Shown: in pieces, positions 27,563 to 37,480 of the stretch
How the letters are laid out: each line of letters starts with the position of its first letter
How positions within the stretch are numbered: the first letter of the stretch is position 1
NCBI RefSeq assembly: GCF_026738875.1
Contig: NZ_JAPQFJ010000002.1
Span: forward strand, 62,001-126,000
Reading direction: 5' to 3'
Length of the DNA: 64,000 nucleotides
DNA from: Clostridium brassicae
GTDB lineage: Bacteria; Bacillota; Clostridia; Clostridiales; Clostridiaceae
Made by a program: the position numbers and the translations under genes
Notes under the pieces: generated by a model
Told to the model about the DNA's origin: nothing
Database searches by the model: none
What the model saw: only the letters and a program-made list of their open reading frames with translations

Positions 27563-29243
27563 TGAAAATATTATAATTCTTAAAGGGGATACAGAAAAAG
27601 CAAATTATAAAACACAGATTATACAGGAATATTCAAATAATCCATTTATAGAAGCATTACCTAATATATTTTCTGAAGATGATGTTATCGATAGATTTAG
27701 TGTTATACCACGAATTGATGAAAAAGATAGGAACATGGAATCTAATTTAAGATATCACATAATAAAAAGAGCTAAAAACTTTGTTCAACCATTACCAGTA
27801 CATTTCACTGTAGAAAGGAGGTTGTCAGCACTTATTAGAAGGGGATACTTGGCTAGAAATCCTTTAAATAAAAGTTATTTTGAAAGATTAAGGATATTAA
27901 ACGAACTTAGAGATGATAAAGTATATGACAATACCTTATTAGAAGAAAGAATGAGTAATATACGCTCTACTGCAGACAGTTTAGCTATAATAGGTATTTC
28001 AGGTATAGGAAAAACCACAGCTATAGAAAGATTGTTGGTTATGTATCCTCAAATAATAAAACATGAAGAGTATAACGGAGAAAATTTTAGTAGAACCCAA
28101 ATAGTATGGTTAAAAATAGATTGTCCCTACGATGGTAGCTTATCTACTTTATGTAAAAGTTTTTTTAAAGCTATTGATGATTTACTTGGAACTAGGTATT
28201 TAGAGAAGTTTGGATATGCTAATAGAGTAACATCAACTATGATGCTACATATGACTTCACTTGCTAGTATTTATGGTATAGGAGTTTTAGTTATAGATGA
28301 AATACAACATTTACTAAATTCTAAAAATGATATGGAAGAAATGCTAAACTTTTTTGTTACATTAAGTAATACAGTAGGAGTACCAACAGTACTAATTGGA
28401 ACATCCAAAGCACAAAAAATATTTAAAGGCAATTTTAGACAAGCAAGAAGAGCAGCCAGTGAAGGTGCAATAATGTGGGATAGAATGGATAAAGAAAGTG
28501 ATGAATGGAATTTCTTTTTAGAAACATTGTGGGATTTTCAATGTTTGAAAGAAAACACAGTATTAACAGATGAAATAAAAAATGCTTTCTATGATGAATG
28601 CCAAGGGATAACAGCAGTGGCAGTAAATTTATTTATACTTGCTCAGGAAAGAGCTTTAAGTGAAGAAAGAGAAAAGATAACCGTGAACATCTTAAGAACT
28701 ACAGCCAAAGAAGATCTACACATGATTCAACCTATGATAAAGGCTCTTAGAAATAATAATATGGTTGAAGTTATGAAATATGAGGATATATCAATAAATT
28801 TAGATGATATATCAATTAATTATAAGAAAGATATTGAGTTAATAGGAAGATTAGAAAAATCTTTTAAAGAGAGAAATAATACCATTGAACTTAAAAGAAG
28901 AAATACTGTAGAGAACTTAGTTATGGATTTATCTTCAATAGGTATATTTGAAGAACTAGATAATATTGAAATTAAAAAATTAGCCGAAAAGCTAGCAGAA
29001 AAGGTAGCAGTAGATCAAGATTATAATTTAATAAAAACTATGGCTATAAAGACAGCAATGGAGATTAATGAAAAGAAAAAAATAGATAGAAAAATAAAAG
29101 AGAATAAAGAAAATAAAAAACAAAATGAAGGATTGTTAGCTTTATTTGAAATAGCAAAAAAGAATAAAAAACATCCATATGAAGTATTAAAAAAAGAAGG
29201 ATATATTAAGAATCCAATCGATGAATTTTTAATGGCAAAATAA
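27543..29243 (+). CDS. tnsC: TnsC, AAA+ regulator of transposition
   Basis: TnsC is the ATP-dependent adaptor that links the target selector (TnsD or TnsE) to the TnsAB transposase and provides target immunity. The 566-residue protein has Walker A GISGIGKTT (151-159), Walker B VLVIDEIQHL (D252, E253) and a sensor strand VLIGTSKA. Its C-terminal 150 residues are helical and lysine-rich, matching the TnsAB-binding tail. The start codon is within the 3' end of tnsB, so translation is coupled. Confidence 0.95.
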   Translation: MRSVKNNENIIILKGDTEKANYKTQIIQEYSNNPFIEALPNIFSEDDVIDRFSVIPRIDEKDRNMESNLRYHIIKRAKNFVQPLPVHFTVERRLSALIRRGYLARNPLNKSYFERLRILNELRDDKVYDNTLLEERMSNIRSTADSLAIIGISGIGKTTAIERLLVMYPQIIKHEEYNGENFSRTQIVWLKIDCPYDGSLSTLCKSFFKAIDDLLGTRYLEKFGYANRVTSTMMLHMTSLASIYGIGVLVIDEIQHLLNSKNDMEEMLNFFVTLSNTVGVPTVLIGTSKAQKIFKGNFRQARRAASEGAIMWDRMDKESDEWNFFLETLWDFQCLKENTVLTDEIKNAFYDECQGITAVAVNLFILAQERALSEEREKITVNILRTTAKEDLHMIQPMIKALRNNNMVEVMKYEDISINLDDISINYKKDIELIGRLEKSFKERNNTIELKRRNTVENLVMDLSSIGIFEELDNIEIKKLAEKLAEKVAVDQDYNLIKTMAIKTAMEINEKKKIDRKIKENKENKKQNEGLLALFEIAKKNKKHPYEVLKKEGYIKNPIDEFLMAK

Positions 29244-29300
29244 ATAAAATTAATGGGGAATGGGCGGTTTAAAAATGTATTTTAAAAGGAGAGCAATATA

Positions 29301-31199
29301 ATGATACATTTTTTTACTGACCCTTATAAAGACGAACTTATATATTCTGCAATAGCAAGATATCATTATTATACAGGCAACGTAGATTATAAAGATACAT
29401 TACAAGAATTGTTTGGAAAAAGGAGTATTATACCTAGTTTGGAGATAGGAAGTAATATTGATATTTTAGCTAAAAATTTAGGGGATAGATATACAGCAGA
29501 AAATATAATAAAAAATCATACTATATTCCCATTTTATAGTCCATTTTTACCTAAGGATAGAAAGAAGGAGCTTTTAAAAGAAATTAAATATCAGGATGGT
29601 GGTGGACTTTACACTAAATTAGGAATGGTAGCAGGCAGCATATGTAAAAAGGATGCTATATATTATTGTGCTTGTTGTGCAAAGAAGGAAATACAGGAGT
29701 ATGGAGAGCCATACATTCATAGAGAACATCAATTGCAAGGAGTGTTTATTTGTCCACATGATGCAGCAGAATTAAAAAAATATCCTTTGGATAAAAGCAA
29801 TTGCAGTAGGATAGAGTTCATAAGATTAGATAAAAAATTATTAGATTTGAGAAATATAAGATTAGTAGATGATAAATATTATGATAAATTATACAAAATA
29901 TCAAAGGATGCATATTATTTACTTCAAACAGATTTAAATAATATATATAAAGAAAAAATACTTGATAGATATAAGAACTTACTATATGAAAAAGAATTAA
30001 CTACTACAAGTAAGAGGATAAAACAAAGAGAGTTATATGAAGAATTTATAAGTTTTTATGATAAGGGATTTTTGGAACTAATGGAATCTAATATAGATAA
30101 TGATGATGAATATAATTGGCTTAGAGTAGTAACAAGAAATTTAAAAAGAACAGTACATCCCATAAGACATTTATTATTGATAAATTTTTTATCAGGTAAT
30201 ATAGAAAATTTTTTTAACGAGATAAATAATGAATATAATCCATTTGGTAAAGGACCATGGACTTGTTTAAATAGTGCTGCGGAGCATTATAAACTGAATG
30301 TAGTAAAAAAATTAAAAATAACGGAAGATTATAAAAGTAGATTACCAGTTGGTACCTTTAGTTGTGAGTGTGGTTTTGTATATTCTAGAAAAGGACCTGA
30401 TAAGTTAGAAGAAGATAAATACAAGATAGGTAGAATAAAGAAATTTGGTAAGGTGTGGGAAAATAAGTTAAGAGAATATTTGAGAGAAGAAAAATATGGA
30501 CTTAGAGAGTTAGCAAGACTTATGAATTGTGATCCAAAAACTATATTAAAGTTTGATACATTATTATCCACAAACTATTTGAAAAGACACAATAATACTA
30601 TAAAAGCTGAAGAAAAAGTAGTTGAAAGTAAGATAGGAACAATATATAAAGAGCACATTTTAAATACTAGAGTAACTAATCCCACAGCAACAAGAACTGA
30701 AATAAGGAATATGTGTAAAAAAGAATATATGTACTTATATAGGAATGATAAAAAGTGGCTAGAGGATAATTTACCACTAAAAAGTAAAAGTATTAATCGT
30801 AATAAAAAGGTAGATTGGGATAAAAGAGATATAGAATTTGTGGCTTTGATAAAAGTTAAATATAAAGAACTGTTAAGTAAAGATTCTCCTATTAGAATAA
30901 CAAAGTCTAGTATAGGAAAATCAGCAGGAATACTTGTTACTTTAGAAAAAAATATCAACAAGTTACCTAAAACAAAAAAGTATTTAAATCAAATAATAGA
31001 GACTGTGGAAGAGTTCCAAATAAGAAGATGCAAAAAGATAATAGATACTATGTATGAAAAAGATGAATGTATAAGGCTTTGGGAAATACAGAGAAGTGCA
31101 GGCATTAGAAGTAAGGACTTTGAAAAAATAAAAAGCTATATAATACATTATGTAAATAAAAAAGATAAGAGGGATATGTATGGGAAAAAAGGGAGTTGA
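29301..31199 (+). CDS. tnsD: TnsD, TniQ-family selector for attTn7
   Basis: TnsD recognises the 3' end of glmS and directs insertion just downstream, which is where this element sits. The 632-residue protein has an N-terminal TniQ domain (FFTDPYKDELIYSAIARYHYYTGN) with a zinc cluster (C123-x2-C126 ... HREH ... CPH near 151-153). A long C-terminal part with helix-turn-helix segments (YGLRELARLMNCDPKTILKF, about 395-415) should bind DNA. AAAAGGAG precedes the ATG. It overlaps tnsE by 20 bp. Confidence 0.94.
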   Translation: MIHFFTDPYKDELIYSAIARYHYYTGNVDYKDTLQELFGKRSIIPSLEIGSNIDILAKNLGDRYTAENIIKNHTIFPFYSPFLPKDRKKELLKEIKYQDGGGLYTKLGMVAGSICKKDAIYYCACCAKKEIQEYGEPYIHREHQLQGVFICPHDAAELKKYPLDKSNCSRIEFIRLDKKLLDLRNIRLVDDKYYDKLYKISKDAYYLLQTDLNNIYKEKILDRYKNLLYEKELTTTSKRIKQRELYEEFISFYDKGFLELMESNIDNDDEYNWLRVVTRNLKRTVHPIRHLLLINFLSGNIENFFNEINNEYNPFGKGPWTCLNSAAEHYKLNVVKKLKITEDYKSRLPVGTFSCECGFVYSRKGPDKLEEDKYKIGRIKKFGKVWENKLREYLREEKYGLRELARLMNCDPKTILKFDTLLSTNYLKRHNNTIKAEEKVVESKIGTIYKEHILNTRVTNPTATRTEIRNMCKKEYMYLYRNDKKWLEDNLPLKSKSINRNKKVDWDKRDIEFVALIKVKYKELLSKDSPIRITKSSIGKSAGILVTLEKNINKLPKTKKYLNQIIETVEEFQIRRCKKIIDTMYEKDECIRLWEIQRSAGIRSKDFEKIKSYIIHYVNKKDKRDMYGKKGS

Positions 31200-32709
31200 A
31201 ATAGTAAAATGGCCTTTTCAAAAAGGGGAAAAGGCTAAATTAATATGGATTGGAGAACCATTTAAGCAAAATAATAAATGGATGGTTAATACATATTTTA
31301 AAGGGGGAAAAGCTACAAAGAAAATCACATTAGATTGGGCTGATATACATTTTTTATCAGTAGATAAATACTATACAGATGGAAATCTAAACAACGGGGC
31401 AATTTTAGAAAATAAAAATATGATGGATATAAATTTGAATGGTGTTAAAGCAGAATATAATGAAAGAGATTGGGAAATTTGGGGAAGTGGATTTAAAGAT
31501 AAAACAAAATCAAAGACATTTAATTTTTTTAAAAACCGTATTCTATACACAATACCTGTAATTGAAATAATAAGAGCTGTTTTAGCACCAGATAGATTTA
31601 TGCTAAATAGGATATTGGAAATGGATACATTAGAAAATTACTTTACTTATGAAATAGAAGGAAGTGAACTAAGTATCCATTTTACTTCACAGTATGAACA
31701 AAATCTATTAAAAAATGAAAAGATAAGTCATTTAGCATGGTTACTTACAAATCCTAAAGTATTTAAAATGTTTAATAGTATAGGAGCAAATATGTGGGGA
31801 GTAGAAGAATTAAAATGTGAATTTCTATTTGAAAGATTTAACATAAAGGCAAGAGTTCAGAAAAAGGAGAAATATATTAGAGTATTAGAGATAGTATCTC
31901 TTAAAAAGAAAAGAATTAATGCTGAAGAAATAAATATATATCATACAAGTTTAGAAGAATCAGAAACAACAAATGAAACTAAAAAAAGGAAGTACGTTAA
32001 TAAGAACAGAATAAATGATAGGGAATTAGATTCAGAAGCAGATGGATCAACAAAGACTTCGGAAGAATTAAATACTTTCTTAATTAGTCATGAATACGAA
32101 AAGGTTCCTAAAATAAATAGGGTAAAAAGTGGTAGAAAAGTTAAAAGAAAAAGAGAAGATGAAAATACAAAAAAATATATTTTGGAAAATGGACAACTAA
32201 GAACTACAGCAGATGAAGGTGGAGAAAAGCTAATTAGAGGATTAGAATTTACTAGTATAGCAAATGTAGAAGAAAAAGGAGAATTAGAGGAATTTATAGA
32301 TATATTAAAGCTGTTAGAGAAGAGACATAATATAAAATCAGTAGAAGTAATAATTGGAGACTTACCTGAAGGAAGAAAAGGTAAAAGATTTTCAAGATTA
32401 AGCGATGGAATAACAAAGAGAAAATATGCTATTGGGAAAATAACTATGATGGATAGTAGAGTTTGTAGTTTGATAGAGGTAGAAAGAGAAGATAAAGCGT
32501 TGTCGATGTTACTGTTGAAAGGTAATATATTGATGAATTGGAAAATGATTTATAGTATAATATTATTGGGATTAGTTGATGAAAGTGGTAAGTGGAGTAA
32601 TTATGCTATGGATAAGATATCACAAATGGGAATTGATATTTATAGAAATAAACATATTAAAAGAAGTGTTAATGATAAAGAAACTTATATTTACAATAAA
32701 TTGATATAA
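31180..32709 (+). CDS. tnsE: TnsE, selector for replicating or conjugating DNA
   Basis: TnsE directs Tn7 into lagging-strand DNA of mobile plasmids and replication forks. The 509-residue protein has the layout of Tn7 TnsE (538 residues). An N-terminal beta-rich part has IPVIEIIRAVLAPDRFMLNR, aligned with IPQLELARSLFL of Tn7. A variable, highly charged middle follows (about 255-335). The conserved C-terminal domain (EFIDILKLLEKR ... SLIEVEREDKALSMLLLKG ... WSNYAMDKISQMG) matches the Tn7 order. The call rests on this remembered alignment and on gene position. The start lies inside tnsD. Confidence 0.85.
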   Translation: MGKKGVEIVKWPFQKGEKAKLIWIGEPFKQNNKWMVNTYFKGGKATKKITLDWADIHFLSVDKYYTDGNLNNGAILENKNMMDINLNGVKAEYNERDWEIWGSGFKDKTKSKTFNFFKNRILYTIPVIEIIRAVLAPDRFMLNRILEMDTLENYFTYEIEGSELSIHFTSQYEQNLLKNEKISHLAWLLTNPKVFKMFNSIGANMWGVEELKCEFLFERFNIKARVQKKEKYIRVLEIVSLKKKRINAEEINIYHTSLEESETTNETKKRKYVNKNRINDRELDSEADGSTKTSEELNTFLISHEYEKVPKINRVKSGRKVKRKREDENTKKYILENGQLRTTADEGGEKLIRGLEFTSIANVEEKGELEEFIDILKLLEKRHNIKSVEVIIGDLPEGRKGKRFSRLSDGITKRKYAIGKITMMDSRVCSLIEVEREDKALSMLLLKGNILMNWKMIYSIILLGLVDESGKWSNYAMDKISQMGIDIYRNKHIKRSVNDKETYIYNKLI

Positions 32710-32733
32710 ATTTTGCATAGAGGGGGATAAAAT

Positions 32734-34263
32734 ATGAGTAAGAGCACATATAGTTGTTTAGCTGCAAATGATAATTATGCACAAAGAATAGAGGAAGAAG
32801 ACAAACATCCTATAAGAAGTAAATTTGAGAGAGATAGGGATAGAATAATGTATTCAAAAGCATTTAGGAGATTGAGTGGTAAGACACAAGTGTTTTTAGC
32901 AGGAAATGATGATCATGCTAGAACAAGACTAACACATACTTTGGAAGTTGCACAGATAGCGAGGACTATAACAAAAGCTTTAGAATTAAATGAAGAATTA
33001 GCGGAATCGATTGCATTAGGGCATGATATAGGACATACACCATTTGGACATGTAGGAGAAAGAATGCTTAATAGTATAATGAGTGGTTGTTATGAAATAA
33101 GAGATTTCAATGAGTTAAGTGATATTGAAAAAATGAAAGGATTTAAACATAACTGGCAATCTATTAGAGTAGCAGCTGAATTAGAGTCTAGTATGAATTT
33201 AACTAATTATACTTTATGGGGAATGTTAAATCATAGTAAAATGAAGTATAAAAAATGCAAAATGGAAGATAAGAACAATAAATGCCTTTTTAGACATGAA
33301 AAAGACAAAGAATGTAATGTAAAGTTAGAAGAAGAGGCTTCATTAAGTTTTTATAGAAATATGAAGATAAAAAATATTAATTTATATGAACAGATAAAGG
33401 AAGAATGGAGCTTTGAAGGTTTGATAGTTGCATTGGCAGATGAAGTAGCACAAAGACATCATGATATTGAAGATGCATTAGAATATAATATAATAGATAA
33501 AAATGAATTATATGAACAATTAGGTAAAATATTTAATTTTAATGGATATAGGGAAAATGTTCAGAAAAAAAATTTAAATGGTTTGCAAGAACTATTAGAA
33601 TCTATAGAAGATCATAAAAGAAATTTTAAAGATATAAAAAAATCTATAGATAAGGGTTCTGTAGACTTATATAAACCTAAGTTCTCAAAATTTATTGTAA
33701 ATGTATTGACTACAGATATTATTTATAATACAAAAAATAATTTTAGAAAATTTGTTGAATATTATAATATCAAAAACAATGAAGACTTTTATAATATCAA
33801 AAATAAAGTGAAAAATTATAAAGATATAGTTGCATATAGTGACTTTATGAAAGAAACAGATAAGAAATTAGAAGAATTTTTAAGAAATAGAATATTAAAT
33901 TCACATAAGGCACAGACAATGGATGCAGTAGGACAACATATAATAAAAGAACTATTTAAAGCATATCTTATAAGCCCTCAGCAATTACCAGATAAGACTA
34001 TAGTTAAATTGTTTGAAAATTTATATAAAGAAGATAAAAAGAATTTAGAGAGGCGTAAATATGAAAATTCTAGTGAATATAATGTAGGTAAATTAAGAAA
34101 TATATTATCAGAGTATCATTTTAATAGGGGGCAAGATGAAGAAGACAAAATTCAATATATAAATTATAAAATTGAGTTATTAAGAACAATATGTGATTAT
34201 ATAGCAGGTATGACAGATAAGTATGCTATAGAACAACATAGAAAGTTATACAATATAGTATAG
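32734..34263 (+). CDS. HD-domain dNTP triphosphohydrolase (dGTPase-like), cargo
   Basis: Such enzymes split dNTPs to nucleoside and triphosphate; some defend against phage by draining dNTPs. The 509-residue protein has RDRDRIMYSKAFRRLSGKTQVF (the family start), then the metal ligands H68, H97-D98 (GHDIGHTPFGHVGE) and D236 (LADEVAQRHHDIEDAL). An insertion at about 175-194 has C175, C184, H188 and C194, which could bind zinc and is unusual. It starts only 24 bp after tnsE with its own AGAGGGGG site, and the OLD nuclease follows by 38 bp, so it probably acts in the same defence island. Confidence 0.9.
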   Translation: MSKSTYSCLAANDNYAQRIEEEDKHPIRSKFERDRDRIMYSKAFRRLSGKTQVFLAGNDDHARTRLTHTLEVAQIARTITKALELNEELAESIALGHDIGHTPFGHVGERMLNSIMSGCYEIRDFNELSDIEKMKGFKHNWQSIRVAAELESSMNLTNYTLWGMLNHSKMKYKKCKMEDKNNKCLFRHEKDKECNVKLEEEASLSFYRNMKIKNINLYEQIKEEWSFEGLIVALADEVAQRHHDIEDALEYNIIDKNELYEQLGKIFNFNGYRENVQKKNLNGLQELLESIEDHKRNFKDIKKSIDKGSVDLYKPKFSKFIVNVLTTDIIYNTKNNFRKFVEYYNIKNNEDFYNIKNKVKNYKDIVAYSDFMKETDKKLEEFLRNRILNSHKAQTMDAVGQHIIKELFKAYLISPQQLPDKTIVKLFENLYKEDKKNLERRKYENSSEYNVGKLRNILSEYHFNRGQDEEDKIQYINYKIELLRTICDYIAGMTDKYAIEQHRKLYNIV

Positions 34264-34301
34264 CTAAAAAATATGTAAATACAAAAAAAAGGAGTAGTTA
34301 G

Positions 34302-35900
34302 GTGATTATTGAAAAAATAGTTATAGAAAATTATAAGTCTTTTGAACATTTTGAATTAAGTTTTTCAAATGATATTTCAATAATTGTTGGAGATAATGAA
34401 GTTGGAAAAACAACTTTATTAGAAGCTATTAATTTAGGACTTACTAATCGAATTAATGATAGAAATAGTATATATGAGCTCACACCATATTTATTTAATA
34501 CTAAAGTGGTAGATAATTATATAGAATCATTAAAAAATGGCAAAAAAATTCCATTACCTAAGATTGTAATTGAATTATATTTAAAAGAGACAGAAGATGT
34601 ACAAGCGTTAAGAGGTAGCAATAACATAAAGAAAGAAAATAGTCCAGGAATTCATTTATCTATTCAATTTAATGAAGCATATGTAGATGAATATGAAAAA
34701 TACATTGAAGATCCAAATGAGATAAAAACTATACCTATAGAATATTATGAAGTTAAATGGTATTCATTTGCATATAATTCAATAACGAATAGAAGTATTC
34801 CTATAAATTGTACATATATAGATACGTCAGCTATTAAGTTAACAAATAGTACGGACAAATACATTTCTAAGATTATAAATGATATTTTAGAAGACAAAGA
34901 AAAAGCACAATTATCATTGAGTTATAGAAAATTGAAAGAATCTTTTGTAGCAGAAGAGTCAATTTCAAGTATAAATAAAAGGCTAAATATGATAAAAGGA
35001 AATATAACTAACAAAGAATTAGCAGTAGCTGTAGATATATCTGCAAAAACAAATTGGGAATCAGCATTAACATCATATTTGGACGAAGTACCCTTTAATT
35101 ATGCTGGTCAAGGAGAACAAAGTTCTATAAAAATGAGATTAGCATTAGAAACTCAAGCACAAGATTCAAGTGTTATTCTTATAGAAGAACCAGAAAATCA
35201 TTTGTCATTTTCTAATATGAATAAATTAATAGAAGGCATAAGTTCTAAATGTAGTGGTAAACAATTAATTCTAACAACTCATAGTACATATGTAGTCAAT
35301 AAATTGGGGTTAGAAAATTTAATTTTATTTAATAAAAATAAGAAAACCATGGAATTATCATTATTGAAAAAAGATACACAAAAGTATTTTAAAAAATTGC
35401 CAGGATATGATACTTTAAGAATGCTATTATCACAAAATCCAATCCTATGTGAAGGACCATCAGATGAGCTAATAATACAAAAAGCATATCTTAATCAATA
35501 TGGAAAACTACCAATAGAAGATGGAACAGACGTAATAACGGTTAAAGGATTATCATTTAAAAGATTTTTAGAAATAGCTAAACTATTAGGTAAACCAATT
35601 AAAGTGGTTACTGATAATGATGGAAATATAGAGGCTTTAAAAGAAAAATATAAAGAGTATGAAGAGATTAATAATATAAATATATTTTATGATATCGATA
35701 CAAAATATAAAACACTAGAACCTCAAATCTATAAAGTTAACAATTTAAAAATCCTGAATAAAGTATTTGGAATAAACAAAACTTCAGAAGATGACATGAT
35801 CCATTATATGACTACAAATAAGACTGAATGTGCATTAAAAATATTTGAAAGTAAAGAAGATATAAAGATACCGGAGTATATACAAGATGCAATTAAATAA
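34302..35900 (+). CDS. Gabija-like OLD-family ATPase/TOPRIM nuclease (GajA-like)
   Basis: The 532-residue protein joins an SMC/ABC-type ATPase (Walker A GDNEVGKTTLLEAI at 30-43; signature YAGQGEQSSIKMRLAL; Walker B VILIEEPENHLS) to a C-terminal TOPRIM domain (LCEGPSDELIIQKAY with its glutamate, then VVTDNDGN). This is the class 2 OLD layout, which pairs with a UvrD-type helicase to form the Gabija anti-phage system. GajA nicks DNA when nucleotides fall. It starts with GTG after AAAAGGAG. The 3' end overlaps the helicase gene by 14 bp. Confidence 0.88.
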   Translation: MIIEKIVIENYKSFEHFELSFSNDISIIVGDNEVGKTTLLEAINLGLTNRINDRNSIYELTPYLFNTKVVDNYIESLKNGKKIPLPKIVIELYLKETEDVQALRGSNNIKKENSPGIHLSIQFNEAYVDEYEKYIEDPNEIKTIPIEYYEVKWYSFAYNSITNRSIPINCTYIDTSAIKLTNSTDKYISKIINDILEDKEKAQLSLSYRKLKESFVAEESISSINKRLNMIKGNITNKELAVAVDISAKTNWESALTSYLDEVPFNYAGQGEQSSIKMRLALETQAQDSSVILIEEPENHLSFSNMNKLIEGISSKCSGKQLILTTHSTYVVNKLGLENLILFNKNKKTMELSLLKKDTQKYFKKLPGYDTLRMLLSQNPILCEGPSDELIIQKAYLNQYGKLPIEDGTDVITVKGLSFKRFLEIAKLLGKPIKVVTDNDGNIEALKEKYKEYEEINNINIFYDIDTKYKTLEPQIYKVNNLKILNKVFGINKTSEDDMIHYMTTNKTECALKIFESKEDIKIPEYIQDAIK

Positions 35901-36975
35901 TAAGGTGATTATTTCAGCTGCTGGTTCAGGTAAAACAACTTTTATAGCAAATGATTCTTTGAGTAAAAAAAATGAAAAAATATTAATATTGACTTATACA
36001 ATTGATAATCTTAATGAAATAAAGAAAAAAATTATAAAAATACATGGAGTTATTCCTAACAATGTAAAGATTCAGAGTTGGTTTTCTTTTTTGTTAAGTG
36101 AGGGTGTAAGACCATATCAAAATTATTTATATGAAAAGAAAAGAATTAAAACAATATTTTTTACTAATAAAACATCAACTCGATTTGTAAAAAAGGAAAA
36201 TGTAGAAAAATATTATTTTAAACATGGGGAAGAAATTTATACAGATAAGATATCTTTGTTTGTTAAAGAATGTAATGAAAAAGCAAATGGAGCAGTAATA
36301 AATAGATTAGAACTAATGTATGATAGGATTTACATAGATGAAGTGCAAGATTTAGCAGGTTATGATTTTGATATATTAAAATTGTTATTTAAATCAAGAA
36401 TAAATATTAGATTAGTAGGAGATCTTAGACAAGCGACATATTCAACAAATAATTCTTGTAAAAATAAAAAGTATAAGGGAAGCAATATATATGATTTATT
36501 TATAAAATGGAAGAATAACAATATGTGTACTATTTATCATAAAAATGAGTGCTTTAGATCTAATCAGATAATTTGCGATTTAGCTGATTCTTTATATCCT
36601 GAAATGGAAAAAACAATTTCTAAAAATTATAAAATTACAGGGCACGATGGAGTATTTATTATAAATAAAAAAGATGCAGATAAGTATATAAAAAAGTTTA
36701 ATCCTCAATTGCTAAGGTTTGATAGAAGAAGTAAATTTAATAGTGAAAATATTTTAAACTTTGGAGCTTCAAAAGGGCTTACCTTTGAAAGAGTGCTCAT
36801 AATTCCTAATGGACCAATGAAGAAATTTTTAAAAACTGGAGACTACTCAAATTTAGAAGCATCTAAAGCAAAATATTATGTAGCATTTACAAGAGCTAGA
36901 TATAGTATTGGAATTTTATATGATGAAGTATGTAGAGTACAGGGAATTAATAGGTTTAATGTAAATGATATATAG
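35887..36975 (+). CDS. UvrD/Rep-type superfamily 1 helicase (GajB-like, short)
   Basis: The 362-residue protein has Walker A AAGSGKTTF at about residue 11, Walker B IYIDEVQDLAG, motif III (LVGDLRQATY), motif V (NFGASKGLTFERVLI) and motif VI (YVAFTRARY), so the two RecA-like cores are complete. It is shorter than well-studied GajB (about 490 residues), mostly by smaller insertion domains. The overlap with the OLD nuclease gene indicates coupled, stoichiometric production, which fits a two-protein Gabija complex. Defence function is inferred from family and neighbourhood. Confidence 0.85.
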   Translation: MQLNNKVIISAAGSGKTTFIANDSLSKKNEKILILTYTIDNLNEIKKKIIKIHGVIPNNVKIQSWFSFLLSEGVRPYQNYLYEKKRIKTIFFTNKTSTRFVKKENVEKYYFKHGEEIYTDKISLFVKECNEKANGAVINRLELMYDRIYIDEVQDLAGYDFDILKLLFKSRINIRLVGDLRQATYSTNNSCKNKKYKGSNIYDLFIKWKNNNMCTIYHKNECFRSNQIICDLADSLYPEMEKTISKNYKITGHDGVFIINKKDADKYIKKFNPQLLRFDRRSKFNSENILNFGASKGLTFERVLIIPNGPMKKFLKTGDYSNLEASKAKYYVAFTRARYSIGILYDEVCRVQGINRFNVNDI

Positions 36976-37480
36976 CATAGCGAATATATATGATAAAAGA
37001 TTATGAAAGTATTGATTTTAAGAATAACAATGATTAGTATGAGCTAATACCTATAATTCATAAATAAAAACTAACTGAACAATTAATAGTTTATGTTAAA
37101 TATAGTTTTTCTGTAAATATTAAGGAAGAAATTCTGCATAATCTAATTTTTTAAGAGCAAGGACACATGGTATTTAATACAATTAAAGACTTATGTGAAG
37201 AAATAGAATTTGATTATGATAAACCAGAATTTGAGAAATTAAGCATTAAAACATTAAATGAAGAAATAACTAAATTGTTGATGAAGGATTAGTATATATA
37301 AAGAAGTTTTCTAGCTGATATTAATATTTATGCAAATAGATAGTAGAAGTATATTTTTATTATTAGTGAATTTAACAAGTTAGATTATATAAATAAATTT
37401 TTATTCATTTAGTAATATTAAGTTGTCTATATTTAAATAAAGGTATTATGATTTTACATTAAGAGTTATGGGGGATATTA
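36976..37480. other. 505-bp gap with probable gene remnants
   Basis: AT-rich sequence between cargo genes. A 41-codon frame (37167-37292, starting MVFNTIKDLCEEIEF, with AAGGA only 3 bp upstream) and a short stretch upstream in another frame (SVNIKEEILHNLIF, before 37155) look like leftovers of a decayed coding region. The last 40 bp hold the GGGGGA ribosome site of the next gene. No terminator hairpin is evident after the helicase gene. Confidence 0.4.
37167..37292 (+). pseudogene. Small frame, probable gene remnant
   Basis: 41 residues, acidic, beginning MVFNTIKDLCEEIEF and ending NEEITKLLMKD. The ribosome site spacing is poor and no family is recognised. It could be a real small protein, but the disrupted frames around it favour a remnant of an earlier cargo gene. 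Confidence 0.25.
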
